64,000 nucleotides of DNA from Lactifluus volemus (lineage: Eukaryota; Basidiomycota; Agaricomycetes; Russulales; Russulaceae): NCBI GenBank assembly GCA_022376515.1, contig WTXI01000005.1:1550001-1614000 (forward strand), in the 5' to 3' direction. A program made the translations under genes and the position numbers. Of this stretch, positions 1 to 11,598 are shown piece by piece (position 1 is the first letter of the stretch; the number at the start of each line of letters is the position of its first letter). Under the pieces are notes generated by a model, which was not told the DNA's origin, made no database searches, and was given only the letters and a program-made list of their open reading frames with translations.

Positions 1-1010
1 GTCTTCCGAATTGCCCGTTCAGGCGTCAATCTCGTTTCTCGAACCATGCATGACATGCATAACACCTAGTGGATGGAACTTTTCGAAATGCTCTGCCTTT
101 TGGTGGCTTACTGAAGCATGAGTGACTATGTTTACCTTAGGCTACGGTGATTCATTCATTTTCTTCATCACAGAAGAGCATGTGCAGAGCTGGTACATAA
201 CATGTGGCACATGGACCTCAATCTTTTTTTATCGTTAAACAGAAACTGGTGATCCTGCTGATTTCACATCATTTTTCTTCCCCAAACGTGCGCTGCAAGA
301 GCGAGCGGGCAGGGAAGCGCTGAATCGAATCTGGCAGGAACGGCAAGGAGTGTTCAACTTCAACCCTCACTCTGCAACAGTACTTGAACTTGTTACTTGT
401 TGAATGGTTCGAAAGACGACTTTTGGGTGCCACTGTAATGCCTGATAACTTCTCGTTCATACTTAGCTGTTCTTTTCTGATGCACATTTCCCCGAGGGGG
501 CCGAGCGCAGCATCGCTTATCATGCCTAACACCGTTTCCACCTCACTTTCCTTACTAAACCAACATACGTCGGGCTTTCAACAATGTTCACCGCGGATGT
601 GCTCCTCCAGTGCTGCCTCTACTGCTACTGTGGCAGCAGCAGTCCCCACTTCCTGTCTGTTGTCGCTGCTGGTGCTGACGTCGAAGGAAGTGATCGGGGC
701 CGCAATCCATGCTTCCACGAATGTACGTCCCCAGTCCCGTGGTCGTCCTTAGCCTCTCCCGCATCTTGATTGATCAAGTGATGCTGGGTTGTCGCCTTGG
801 TTGTCGCCTAGAAGGAAGGGTGGCTACAGCCACGATTCTTGATGCCAAAGATCCCCGTAAAGACTTCGGCTTCTCGTTGTTCAATTTACACGGTAATGGC
901 GCTCCGAGTCAGCACTGACTCAGCAGTGCTCATTTACACGGCAACCCTATGTTCTGCTATATAACCTCCTCTTGACTGTCTGTCTCTGGAGTTGATTTAA
1001 CCCTACCGAC
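1..1010 (+). repeat. 5' flanking block of P450 copy 1 (repeat block, partial at window edge)
   Basis: This non-coding stretch is repeated, with point changes and small gaps, in front of the other P450 copies (about 4960-6169 and 12030-13214). P450-less versions occur at about 20460-21540 and 26920-27750. Shared landmarks are a segment with a run of T followed by 'gttaaacagaaactggtgat', the string 'gtgttcaacttcaaccctca', a 'ttccccgagg' segment and 'gatcaagtgatgctggg'. Short ORFs inside it shift frame between copies, so I do not call them genes. The block sits between a leftward MFS gene and a rightward P450 gene, so it probably carries a divergent promoter. Confidence 0.7.
958..964 (+). promoter_or_regulatory. 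TATA box of P450 copy 1
   Basis: TATATAA lies 47 bases before the ATG at 1011. The same position relative to the ATG holds TATAAA in copies 2 (6117-6122) and 3 (13162-13167). The flanking string 'cctcttgac' is also shared. Confidence 0.5.
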
Positions 1011-3009
1011 ATGAGTATCTATCCTTTCTGCCTTCCTTTCAGCAGGGTGCCGTAATCACTGCATCTGTCTTGCTGTCTTATGGCCTCATCGGGTTGTTTA
1101 TAACGTCTTCTTTCATCCTCTTTCTCACTTTCCCGGTCCACGCGGCGCAGCATGTACTAGGTGGTGGCTTGCTTATATGCAACTTGGTAGGGGGTCAGTC
1201 TATCTGACCTGCGTGTCGAGCTTCATAAAAAATATGGTAATCTCTCGACTTTCCTTATTCACATCCAATGCTCAGGATGCTTAGGGGACGTTGTGCGAAT
1301 CTGCCCGAACGAGGTATATGCTTTGCCTATTTCATCATGATGGTTCAGGTGAACTTACTGATATCCTAACAGCTTCATTTTTCCAAGCCGACTGTGTACA
1401 ACGAGATTACAATGCTCGGAATAAGTGGGACAAGGATCATGAATATTACCGTGCTTTAGACATGAACGAATCGTTCTTTTCTCAGACCGATTACCTCAAA
1501 TCGAAGCACGGTAGGTCGCTCGTCTCGAATATGTTTTCCAGAAAAGCAGTATGTGAGATACAGCACATGATTCTGAGCCAAGTATGAACAGTCCGTTCCA
1601 TCCTGCCATCGAAAGCCTGATTGAATTCCTAGGTAAATCATCTCTGTGATGCCTTGAAATCCAAAATGCCGCTGGTAAGCTCTTACCTGTCTCGTCTTAC
1701 TTCAACTGGGATGCTTACGGATACACAGGAAATCTAGTGACCTGTATCTTGGCTTTCAGTGCTTCGGTGCAGACACAATCACTATTTTCTGTTCTCCACG
1801 CTTTCGATCAATTATCTTCCCCCGACTTCCGGGGTGATATCGTCCAAGGCCTCGATGTGGCATTGCCTATTGCCACGCTACTGAAGTTCTCTGCCGTTTT
1901 GATTTGGTTAATTCGCCAAATTCCCCCTTCGATACTCGCACGCATTTCGCCTTCCCTCAAGGGCGTGGTTACTTTCAAGGTTGTAAGTATCATGACGCCA
2001 TCGTCATATGAACTTTCAATAAGCGTTTTTTAGATGATCAAGAATCAGGTCAAGAGCATCTTGCGAAATCCAGAGCTTATGGATGATGCACCTCATCGTA
2101 TCATATACCGCGAGCTGTTGAACCCGGAGGCCAACAAAGGCCGCCGTGTACCGACAGCATTACAACTTAAACATGAAGCAGAACTCCTTTTCGCAGCTGG
2201 ATCACACACTATCGGAACAACGCTCATGACTGGTGTCTATTATCTGTTACACAGTCCTGAGGCAATGCAGAGACTGGTGGATGAGTTGCGCGCGGCGTGG
2301 CCTAGTCTTGACCAGGCTCCGAATTATGAAGAACTCGAAATGCTTCCATTCCTAGTAAGTGTTTTTTTTGGGTCGAGGTTAAGGCATATCTTGAGTTTTG
2401 GAACAGACTGCTGTGATTAAGGAGACGCTGCGCCTTACCGTGTCGATTCCTGGTGGCCTGCCACGTGTGGTGCCGCCGTCTGGTGCGGTGATCTCCGGTG
2501 TTCGGATTCCAGGAGGGGTTGGTGTTCCATGGAATCCTCAGGATTCAGCTCGTACCTGATCGTATTAAACAGACGGTTGTGAGCCAGAGTCCCCTTTTCG
2601 TCAGCTTTTCGGAAGAGATTTTCGTTCGGCCGTACGACTTCCTTCCTGATCGATGGCTCCAGCCAGATTCCCGAGCATTGGAGAGCTGGTTGGTAACTTT
2701 CTCGAAAGGTCCGCGAAGTTGCCTTGGCATAAAGTAAGCGATTGAACGTTTTCGTCTTTTGTGCGTGTTTAGTAATCTCACCGGACAGCTTGGCATATTG
2801 CGAGTTGTATCTCGTTCTTGCGCATCTATTCCGTCGTTTTGATGTTCGTCCTGATGTGACTAGGTAAAAGTTTCCGTGCTTGCTTACTGTCCTACTGGTA
2901 TGATTGACCGCTGTGTCATAGGCCTGCCGACTTGATATGGTCGGAACATTTCCTGCCCGTTTTCGAAGGCGAGCACCTTCATGCATACTGTTACCCACGA
3001 CATGAATGA
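1011..3009 (+). pseudogene. Cytochrome P450, copy 1, frameshifted
   Basis: This is a full-length relative of the intact P450 at 6170-8175, with the same ten-exon layout. It keeps the N-terminal FFHPL anchor region, the I-helix (AGSHTIGTT), the K-helix ExxR (KETLR), the haem loop FSKGPRSCLGI with its cysteine, and the C-terminal tail ending in YPRHE at 3009. Compared with copy 2 it has lost single bases near 1026 (stop after about 14 codons), near 1087 and near 1193 within exon 1. One more base is lost near 1405 in exon 3 (the NEIYN motif). The first three deletions sum to one codon, but the frame between them is scrambled and contains a stop. I infer a pseudogene. If the indels are assembly errors it would be a second functional copy. 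Confidence 0.85.
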
Positions 3010-3375
3010 TTGGGATCAGTGGTGTTGAACTTGGGTAAACAAAGATACTGTAGTTAAAGAGCGTGGCGTGACAGTGGAAAAGGGACAAGACAAGATAGTA
3101 TTATAACAGTCCAATTGGCCTGATTAAGTACTTGAGCAAGTTATAATACATGGAATAAGTCACGATGATGTACGATGTTGGGTGATGTCACGCCCACACG
3201 TCAATTACTGTCAGTCTGTCACGAATCGTCACGGGTGATGGTCACAATGCTCGTTCGATTACTAAACGCGTCTGACGCTCGTTTCCTTCCCAATCCAGAA
3301 ATCATTCTCACGCACGTCCCCCCGACTCCTCGTCGACTCCTTTGCTTTCCTCCGATTCGTCCGTACTCGTCAGAG

Positions 3376-4496
3376 TACGTTCGATAACGAGAGAGGTAAC
3401 GGATCCAATGATCAAGATATTTCCACTGCCAACAAAGCATAAGATCGCCTGGGCTTTAGACTCTGGCCCAATTCCATGTACTTACATGAAATCCATTTTA
3501 CTGAGCTTTTCTCTCAGAGTCGCAGGTGGCGTTTTGAGACGCACGAAGAGTAAGACCATAATTGCGATGAAGGCACATATGGGTAGGTTGAGATCTGGGC
3601 ATTTCATTTACGACTCTGACCGTACCATCAACAGAATTCAACTTACAAAATATCCATCTCCTATAGGAAACGTAGAAAGTTTGAGAATGTCTGTTAACTG
3701 TCGGGTTGCGAACAGCACGCTCACCATTGTCCTTGCTGAGCCAATGCTCCACCAATGACCGAACCAATGGCACCACCGATTGCCCAAAGCTGCCTGACAT
3801 CAGTAATGTCCGAGGCACGCAATGAGGAGGACCACCCACAGTGCAATGAGGCCGCCGAAGGCGCCATGCTCTCGAAGCGTGACCAGATCAGACAATATAA
3901 TTTGTACCGAAGATGCAATTGCTCCTGCTCCCAGTCCCTGTACAGCTTTCAATTGGAAAGGTTGAGTTGATGCACGGCCGTGTGGGGGAAAAAAGACATA
4001 CTTCTTCCAGCAATGAGCATATTCATACTCGATGCAGTGGCGCAAATGGTGCTTCCGAGTGCGAAGAGGAAGAGCGCAACCAGCATGCTGGGTCGTCTTC
4101 CAATAATCTAATTTCGATGTAGATTTATTTAGATATGTCTTGCATTCGTGGAGAGGATTCGTGATCGTACCTGGGATAGCCCGCCACAAAGAGGGACAAG
4201 GGCTGTAGAGCCCAATGCATATGCGGAACCAATCCACAAAAACTGCTCTCCCTCCAGGTCATGAACAATTGTTGGCAGGGCTGTCCCAATTGAGGTCTAC
4301 GATATGTTTTGAGTAAAAACATCTCCTCTGCGTTGAGGGTAGAAGTGACGACTCACCAAGTCTATGGCAGGGAGGACGACAGAGAGTGCGAGTGAGAATA
4401 TGAAGCCCCAGAACTTCCAGTCTTTGGGCACATCGTGATGAGTGTCTTCGTCGACTGCCTGCGTCGCGAAGTTAATTGTTTGGGTGATGGTGTCAT
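3376..4496 (-). pseudogene. MFS transporter, copy 1, C-terminal half deleted
   Basis: On the - strand this matches exons 1 to 8 of the intact MFS copies. It includes the DWKFW start of the first membrane segment, the GGLSQ-IIGR motif A region, the VQGLGAG segment, the 14-base microexon and the start of the exon with ILIIGSVTSL. Homology stops at about 3376-3388, in the middle of exon 8. The second half of the transporter and all of gene U are missing, and the sequence passes straight into downstream sequence of P450 copy 1. The 5' end also appears out of frame between the ATG at 4496 and the NFATQAV segment. This is clearly a dead copy. Confidence 0.85.
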
Positions 4497-5526
4497 CGAG
4501 TGAGAGGTGAAACGAATGTCCATGTGGACTGAGAAGCTACAACAGTAAAAAAAAAGAAATATATGATAAAGAATGCGCAGCAGGAGTGGGCACGATACTA
4601 GGAGCTAATATGAGGCAGGGAGAAGTGACATATATACAGATGTCTCATCCACAGCCCTGCTACGGTTGGACGGCGACTTACAAAGAGATTGAGTGAAAGA
4701 ACAGCTACAAGTGGTTTCGCGTCAAGCGCACCTAGGCGCATGTCATTATGACATCCGAACTCAGTGTTCCGAGTTAAGCGTTACGATGCAGTACCACTGG
4801 CAGTGAATGCCTTAGAGCGCCATTGCATGACACGGAGTACTGGAAGCACTAGGGCTCGAACGCTCCAAGAGAAATTGAATCATGGACTGGTCGTAGCAAT
4901 TGCCTTGACCCAAAGTAACTTGACGAATGAACATCATGATGTCACTGTTGTGACTGTTTCAGCAGAATGTGCACGTGATATCTTTTCCCGCGGTCGCCCG
5001 GAACAGGCGTTCCCGACCTCAGTTTTGCAATGATTGTAGAACCATGCATGACACCTGGTGGAAGGAACTTTTTGAAATGCTCTGCCTTTTGGTGGCTTAC
5101 AGTGAGTATGTTTTCCTTAGGCTACGGTGATTCATCCATTTTCTTTAATAATCGTCACTCTTGTTCAAAAGAGCATGTGCAGAGCTGGTACATAACATGT
5201 AGCACATGGACCTCAATCTTTTTTTATCATTGAACAGAAACTGGTGATCGTGCTGATTTTACATCATCTTGCTGCACTGAAAGAGCGAACGGGCAAGGGA
5301 AGTGCTAAATCGAGGAACGGCAAGGAGTGTTCAACTTCAACCCTCACTCTGCAACAGTACTTGAACTTGTTGAATGGTTCGAAAGACAACTTTTGGGTGC
5401 CACTGTGATGCCTGATAACTTCTCGCTCATACTCAGCTGTTCTTTTCTGATGCACATTTCCCCGAGGGGGCCGAGCGCAGCATCGCTTATCATGCCTAAC
5501 ACCATTTCCACCTCACTTTCTTTACC

Positions 5527-5600
5527 GTTCACCGCGGATGTGCTCTTCAATGTTCACCGCGGATGTGCTCTTCAATGTTCCCCGCGGATGTGCTCCTGCA
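5527..5600 (+). repeat. Three tandem 25-bp units
   Basis: The unit starts gttcaccgcggatgtgctct and is repeated head to tail at 5527, 5552 and 5577. The first two units are identical and the third diverges (gttccccgcgg). The corresponding place before copy 1 (about 582-608) has a single unit. Confidence 0.85.
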
Positions 5601-6116
5601 GTGCATCTTGAGCCTGCTTCTACTGCTACTGTGGCAAGAGCAGTCCCCACTCCCTGTCTGTTGTCGCTGCTGGTGCTGACGTCAAAGGAAGTGATCGGGG
5701 CCGTGATCCATGCTTCCATGAGAAATCTAACCCTCGTGTACGTCACCAGTCCCGTGGTCATCCTTAGCCTCTCCCGCATCCTCTCCCGCATCCTTGATTG
5801 ATCAAGTGATGCTGGGTTGTCGCCTTCGTTGTCGCCTAGAAGGAAGGGTGGCCACAGCCACGATTCTTGATGCCAACGATCCCCACAGCCAAGGCCACAG
5901 CCTGAGGCCCTTAAAGGTTTCACTTTCCGTTTCGAATTGTACTTTGCTTTCGAAAAGGTCAGTCAAGAATTGCGCAAAACTCAACTCAATTCAGAGGCTA
6001 TCAGGCCCATCTCTGATTTAGTACGTTGTGCCCATAGAGACCTTCGACTTTTCGTTGTTCAACTTACGCGAAAATGGCGCTCCGAGCTCATTTACCCGGC
6101 TAACCATATGTACTGC

Positions 6117-6122
6117 TATAAA
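6117..6122 (+). promoter_or_regulatory. TATA box of P450 copy 2
   Basis: TATAAA lies 48 bases before the ATG at 6170. It is conserved in position with copies 1 and 3. Confidence 0.55.
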
Positions 6123-6169
6123 CCCCCTCTTGACGTGTCTGTCGCTAGAGTTGATTTAACCCTACCGAC

Positions 6170-8175
6170 ATGAGTATCTATCCTTTGTTGCCTTCCTTTC
6201 AGCAGGGTGCCGTAATCACTGTATCTGTCTTGCTGTCTTATGGCATCATCCGGGTTGTTTATAACGTATTCTTTCATCCTCTTGCTCATTTCCCTGGTCC
6301 ACGCGGCGCAGCATGTACTAGGTGGTGGCTTGCGTATATGCAACTTGGTAGGCGGGTCAGTCTATCCGACCTGCGTGTCGAGCTTCATAAAAAATATGGT
6401 GATTTCTCGACTTGTCCTCATTCACATTACAATGCTCAGGATGCTTAGGGGACGTTGTGCGAATCTGCCCGAACGAGGTATATGCTTTGCCTGTTTCATC
6501 ATGATAGGTTCAGGTGAACTTACTGATATCCTAACAGCTTCATTTTTCCAAGCCGACTGTGTACAACGAGATATACAATGCTCGGAACAAGTGGGACAAG
6601 GATCATGAATATTACCGTGCTTTCGGCATGAACGAATCATTCTTTTCTCAGACCGATTACCTCAAATCGAAGCACGGTAGGTCGCTCGCCTCGAATATGT
6701 TTTCCAGAAAAGCAGTATGTGAGATACAGTACATGATTCTGAGCCAAGTATGAACAGTCCGTTCCATCCTGCCATCGAAAGCCTGATGGATTCCTAGGTA
6801 AATCATCTCTGTGATGCCCTGAAATACCAAAATGCCGCTGGTAAGCTCTTACCCTGTCTCGTAACACCAACTGGGATGCTTACAGATACACAGGGAAATC
6901 TAGTGACCTGTATCTTGGCTTTCAGTGCTTCGGTGCAGACACAATCGCTAGTTTTCTGTTCTCCACCACTTTCAATCAATTATCTTCCCCCGACTTCCGG
7001 GGTGATATCGTCCAAGGCCTCGATGCGGCAATGCCTATTGCCACGCTACTGAAGTTCTCTGCCGTTTTGATTTGGTTAATTCCCCAAATTCCCTCTTCGA
7101 TACTCGCGCATATTTCACCTTCCTTCAAGGGCGTGGTTACTTTCAAGGGTGTAAGTCGTCATGATGCCATCATCATATGAACTTTCAATAAGCGTTTTTT
7201 AGATGATCAAGAATCAGGTCAAGGGCATCTTGCGAAATCCCGAGCTTATGGACGATGCACCTCATCGTATCATATACCGCGAGCTGTTGAACCCGGAGGC
7301 CAACAAAGGCCGCCGTGTACCGACAGCATTACAACTTCAACACGAAGCAGAATTCCTTTTCTCTGCTGGGTCCCACACTATCGGAACCGCGCTCATGACT
7401 GGTGTCTATTATTTGTTACACAGTCCTGAGGCAATGCAGAGACTGGTGGATGAGTTGCGCGCGGCGTGGCCTAGTCTTGACCAGGCTCCGAATTATGAAG
7501 AACTCGAAATGCTTCCATTCCTAGTAAGTGTTTTTTTTTGGTCGACGTTAGGGCATATCTTGAGTTTTGGAACAGACTGCTGTGATTAAGGAGACGCTGC
7601 GCCTTGCCATGTCGCTTCCTAGTGGCCTGCCACGTGTGGTGCCGCCGTCTGGTGCGGTGATCTCCGGTGTTCAGATTCCAGGAGGGGTTGGTGTCCCACG
7701 AGATTCTCGGGATTCGGCTCGTACCTGATCGTATTAAACAGACGGTTGTGAGCCAGAGTCCCCTTTTCGTCAGCTTTTCGGAAGAGATTTTCGTTCGGCC
7801 GTACGACTTCCTTCCTGATCGATGGCTCCAGCCAGATTCCCGAGCATTGGAGAGCTGGTTGGTAACTTTCTCGAAAGGTCCGCGAAGTTGCCTTGGCATA
7901 AAGTAAGCGATTGAACGTTTTCGTCTTTTGTGCGTGTGTAGTAATCTCACCGGACAGCTTGGCATATTGCGAGTTGTATCTCGTTCTTGCGCATCTATTC
8001 CGTCGTTTTGATGTTCGTCCTGATGTGACCAGGTAAAAGGTCCATGCTTGCTTACTGTCCTACTAGTATGATTGACCGCTGTGTCAGGCCTGCCGACTTG
8101 ATATGGTCTGAGCATTTCCTGCCCGTTTTCGAAGGCGAGCACCTTCATGCATACTGTTACCCACGACATGAATAA
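6170..8175 (+). CDS. Cytochrome P450 monooxygenase, copy 2, apparently intact
   Basis: Ten exons join in frame to 507 aa, the usual P450 length: 6170-6398, 6449-6477, 6538-6747, 6798-6840, 6894-7150, 7203-7523, 7576-7686, 7742-7902, 7958-8032, 8088-8175. All introns are 50-60 bases with GT-AG ends. An N-terminal membrane anchor precedes a proline hinge (HFPGPRG). The I-helix reads AGSHTIGT, with histidine where most P450s have an acidic residue. The K-helix is KETLR, followed by FLPDRW and the haem-binding FSKGPRSCLGI. It should be an ER-anchored haem-thiolate enzyme oxidising a small organic substrate, which cannot be named from sequence. It is the only open copy of three. It faces away from MFS copy 1 across a shared intergenic block and converges on MFS copy 2. 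Confidence 0.9.
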
Positions 8176-8419
8176 TTGGGATCAGTGGAAAGATACTGTC
8201 AGTCTGTCACGAATCATCACGGGTGATGGTCACAATGAATTATGGAATCATACGACTCATTCTTTTTCTCCATGTTCTGTCTCTCTCTGCAAGTTTCTAA
8301 ATTATCTACTTGGACATTCTAGTGACTCCCATGGCTCTAATATATATATTCCGTGTATGATTGAGGGTTTGAAACAAGACTTGAAGCTTGAAGCAGCGAG
8401 AGAAATGCTCGTGATAGAA

Positions 8420-9110
8420 CAATTACTGAGAGACGAGTCCGCAACTACTTGCGACTCCTGACAGATGTATCGCAACGCGGATGGGGACAAACCGACGTTG
8501 ACTGGTGTCCCGGAGGATTCCGAGTTTTGGAGTCAGCTCTCCGGGCTCAACATAGAAATGTTTCCGGCGCCGGGATTCTGCGCTCAGCGTATCACGCAAG
8601 TGACAGTACCACAGGTCGGAATTTGACATTGCCCTGTAGAAACGGCGGTGAAACTGACCAAAATTGTTTGCCGTGACTGGCCTAACTGCGTTGATGTGGA
8701 GGCTAAGGAAATGTTGAGATTGATGGAAAAAAGTGTATGGAGTCACATCCGTGGATTCGACGTTGGAAAGTTCCATCCGCAGCTGAAGAAGCGCACTAGT
8801 AAAGGCGAAGTCATCTCCCAACTCGCGTTCGCCGGGTGGGTCCCTGGATTCGAAGTGATCGAGGACCAAATCTGGAAGCATCCTTCGGCTTTCTCTGAGA
8901 AATCGGGATAAAAAGCTGGGTCGTAGAAGATTGTATCGTGTAGCTGGTCCGAAAGCTGCTCCTCAGACTTGAAAATCCTTCGATGGACCGATAGCTTTCG
9001 GGTTTCGCCTTTTGCTCCGAGTCGCCAGCTGATGTAACTGGGTCCAAGCCAGTATCGAGCGTCGTAATCTGTATCGCAAAATCCTTGGAGAGCACTCGGT
9101 ATGAATGGGA
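8420..9110. pseudogene. Gene U, copy 1: truncated with internal inversion
   Basis: Bases 8420 to about 8597 match, in + orientation, the start of gene U copy 2 (about 15890-16083). From about 8598 to 9106 the sequence matches bases of about 16087-16620 as the reverse complement. The remainder of U (16640-17610) is absent. I do not recognise the protein family. The inverted part encodes an acidic, aromatic-rich segment containing DLVLDHFESRDPPGE on the - strand. The copy cannot be functional. It lies between P450 copy 2 and MFS copy 2, the same slot that U occupies in the next unit. Confidence 0.75.
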
Positions 9111-9345
9111 TGGCTATGGTATGCCGATTTCCGCGCCATGGTAGTGATAGCAGTGGTGGGTGCAGGTACTACCACATAACAGGGGTGTGCGTAAAACTTG
9201 AACCATTTCTTCTCCTCCCTTGAGTCCCGGGCCACTTGCAGCTTGCTTCAACATAATACATCGCTTCACAAAAAAATAAATAAAACAAAGTGGTTACTAA
9301 AACGCAGGTGCTGGAGCGCCGACCGGACTTATTCGTAGCATTCCT

Positions 9346-11598
9346 CTAGACTGCTGTCGCTCCACTCAAGTTCGTACTCTGCCTCGATAACTTCAAACCT
9401 AATGGGATGACGTCGCTCCTTCCCCAGTCCTTGTCAATTTCCGAGTGCAACTCCCGTTGCCGTATACCGAGACTGAATAAGAAACCCACGATCGAGATCC
9501 CGAGTAGCGCTTGCCAGACCACCTTGAGCGCCTCCGCGAACGTGTGGCGCACCGCATCCTTCAACGACGAGTTCAGTGATGGGATGATCGGTATCGTCGA
9601 ATACGCAATGCTGACGCCCTGCGGAAACTGAGCGATGAACGAAGCAGGTAGGTTCATCTTCAGCCCATTCTGCAGAATGGCGCCGCCGATCGTGACACCC
9701 CAGATCTAGCATTGGAAAGTTGTCAGTTATTCGTGAAGAGGGTGGAAACGTGGATGGAAAGGGAGAGACTCACATTGCCCATGCTCCGCGAGAAGACGAA
9801 GAGAGCCATTGCGGGAGCGTTCTGCGTAACTGGGATGGACGCCAGGATAGGGTACAGGGTGATGACATAAATGATGCCAGCACCACTACCGAGGACAACT
9901 TGGAAGCCGATAGACTTGGCTATACTGCTGTCCACATGCAGTGTCGTCAGGAGACCCGCACCTACGACCACGAGCACCCAGCCAACGAAGGTCGGAATCA
10001 CGTAGTTGCCTGACTTCTTAACCACGATGCCCGTCACGATCGCGATCAGGCCGAGGCTGAATGTCAGCCCGAACAAGTCGATACCAGCTTCGGTGGGAGA
10101 TGCCTCCTTGCATGCTTCGAAGAAGGTTGGTAACCAAACTGCCAGTGTCGGTGGAGACACATCCAAGTCAGCCTAGAGGTTCCGATACGTAGATTTCTTA
10201 CGTACAAGTCATGCACGCCATCACCACAGCCAGTATAAATATTTGGAGATAACCGCTGGCGCCAGTCCAGTCCAGGCGCAATAAAATCGGAACCTTGAAA
10301 ACAGTTCAATTAGTAATTAATGGATTGAGGTCTTGGAAAGAACTCACGACAGGCGGTTTGCAAAAGTAGAATTCATAGATGACAAAGAGGCTCAGCCCAA
10401 CGAAACCAAAACTCAGGGTCATCAAGACATGGACAGATGACCATGGATAACGCACGCCTCCCCACGTCAGCCCGATAACGAGAGAGGTAACGGATCCAAT
10501 GATCAGAATATTTCCACTGTCAACAAAGCATAAGATCGCCTGGGCTCTGGGCTCTCCACGCACTTACATGAAATCCATTTTACTGAGCTTTTCTCTCAGA
10601 GTCGCAGGTGGCGTTTTGAGACGCAAGAAGAGTAAGACCATATTGTGATGAAGGCACATATGGGTAGGTTGAGATCTGGGCTTTCCATTTACGACTCTGA
10701 CCGCACCACCAACAGAATTCAACTTACAAAATATCCATCTCCTATGGGGAACGTAGAAAGTTTCAGAATGTCTGTTAACAGTCGGGTCGCGAACAGGACG
10801 CCCACCAATGTCCTTGCTGAGCCAATGATCCACCAATGACTGGGCCAACACCAGCACCGATTGCCCAAGCGCTGCCTGACATCAGTAACGTCCGAGGCAC
10901 ACAATGAGGAGGATCACCTACAGCGCAATGAGGCCGGTGAAGGTGCCACGCTCCCGAAGTGTGACCAGATCAGACAATATAATTTGTACCGAAGATGTAA
11001 TTGCTCCTGCTCCCAGTCCCTGTACAGCTTTCAATTGGAAAGGTTGAGTGGGTGCACGGCCGAGTGGGGAGGACAAGACATACTTCTTCCAGCAATGAGC
11101 ATATTCATACTCGATGCAGTGGCGCAAATTGTGCTTCCGAGTGCGAAGAGGGCGAGCGCAGTTAGCATGATGGGCCGTCGCCCAATAATCTAATTTCAAT
11201 GTAGATTTATTTAGATGTGTCTGCACTCGTGGAGAGGACTCGTGATCGTACCTGGGATAGCCCGCCATAAGAGGGACAAGGGCTGTACAGCCCAATACAA
11301 ATGCGGAACCAATCCACACAAACTGCCTCCCTCCAAGTCACGAACAATTGTTGGCAGGGCGTCCCAATTGCGGTCTACAATATGTTTGGTGTAAACCGCG
11401 CACATCTCCTCTGTGCTGAGGTTAGAAGAAACGACTCACAAAGTCTATGGCAGGGAGGAGGACAGAGAGTGCGAATGAGAATATGATGCACCAGAACTTC
11501 CAGTCTTTGGGCACATCGTGATGAGTGTCTTCGTCGACTGCCTGTGTCGCGAAGTTATATTTTTTGGATGGCGGTAAGTGAAAAGGTGACGACGTCAT
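9346..11598 (-). pseudogene. MFS transporter, copy 2, exon 2 frame-scrambled
   Basis: All eleven exons of the MFS family can be traced from the ATG at 11598 (MTSSPFHL) to the stop at 9346. Exon 2 (TM2 and motif A loop, about 11240-11380) has three separate one-base losses relative to copies 4, 6 and 7. They add up to minus three, so the frame recovers at GGLSQ, but about 35 residues are read in the wrong frame with no stop. The donor after exon 5 is GTGGGC instead of GTGAGT. The C-terminal half is open. I call it non-functional because a whole membrane helix is replaced, but it could still be transcribed and translated. Confidence 0.75.

Larger units (their letters stand above)
4497..6169. 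repeat. Divergent intergenic block between MFS copy 1 and P450 copy 2
   Basis: No gene is seen here. Leftward is the MFS 5' region, with a TATATA-type segment near 4629 and the element ccttgacccaaagta at 4903-4917. Rightward is the P450 5' block with TATAAA at 6117-6122. The arrangement recurs at 11.6-13.2 kb. It recurs without a P450 at 20.2-21.5 and 26.5-27.8 kb. Confidence 0.6.

Noticed and set aside
384..752. Long ORFs inside the P450 5' blocks (also about 5327-5611, 12352-12666 and others)
   Set aside because: The frames are not preserved between block copies, and the products have no recognisable motifs.
2435..3088. Long - strand ORFs opposite P450 3' halves (also 7471-8169 and 14546-15250)
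   Set aside because: They are antisense shadows of the P450 exons, which carry clear family motifs on the + strand.
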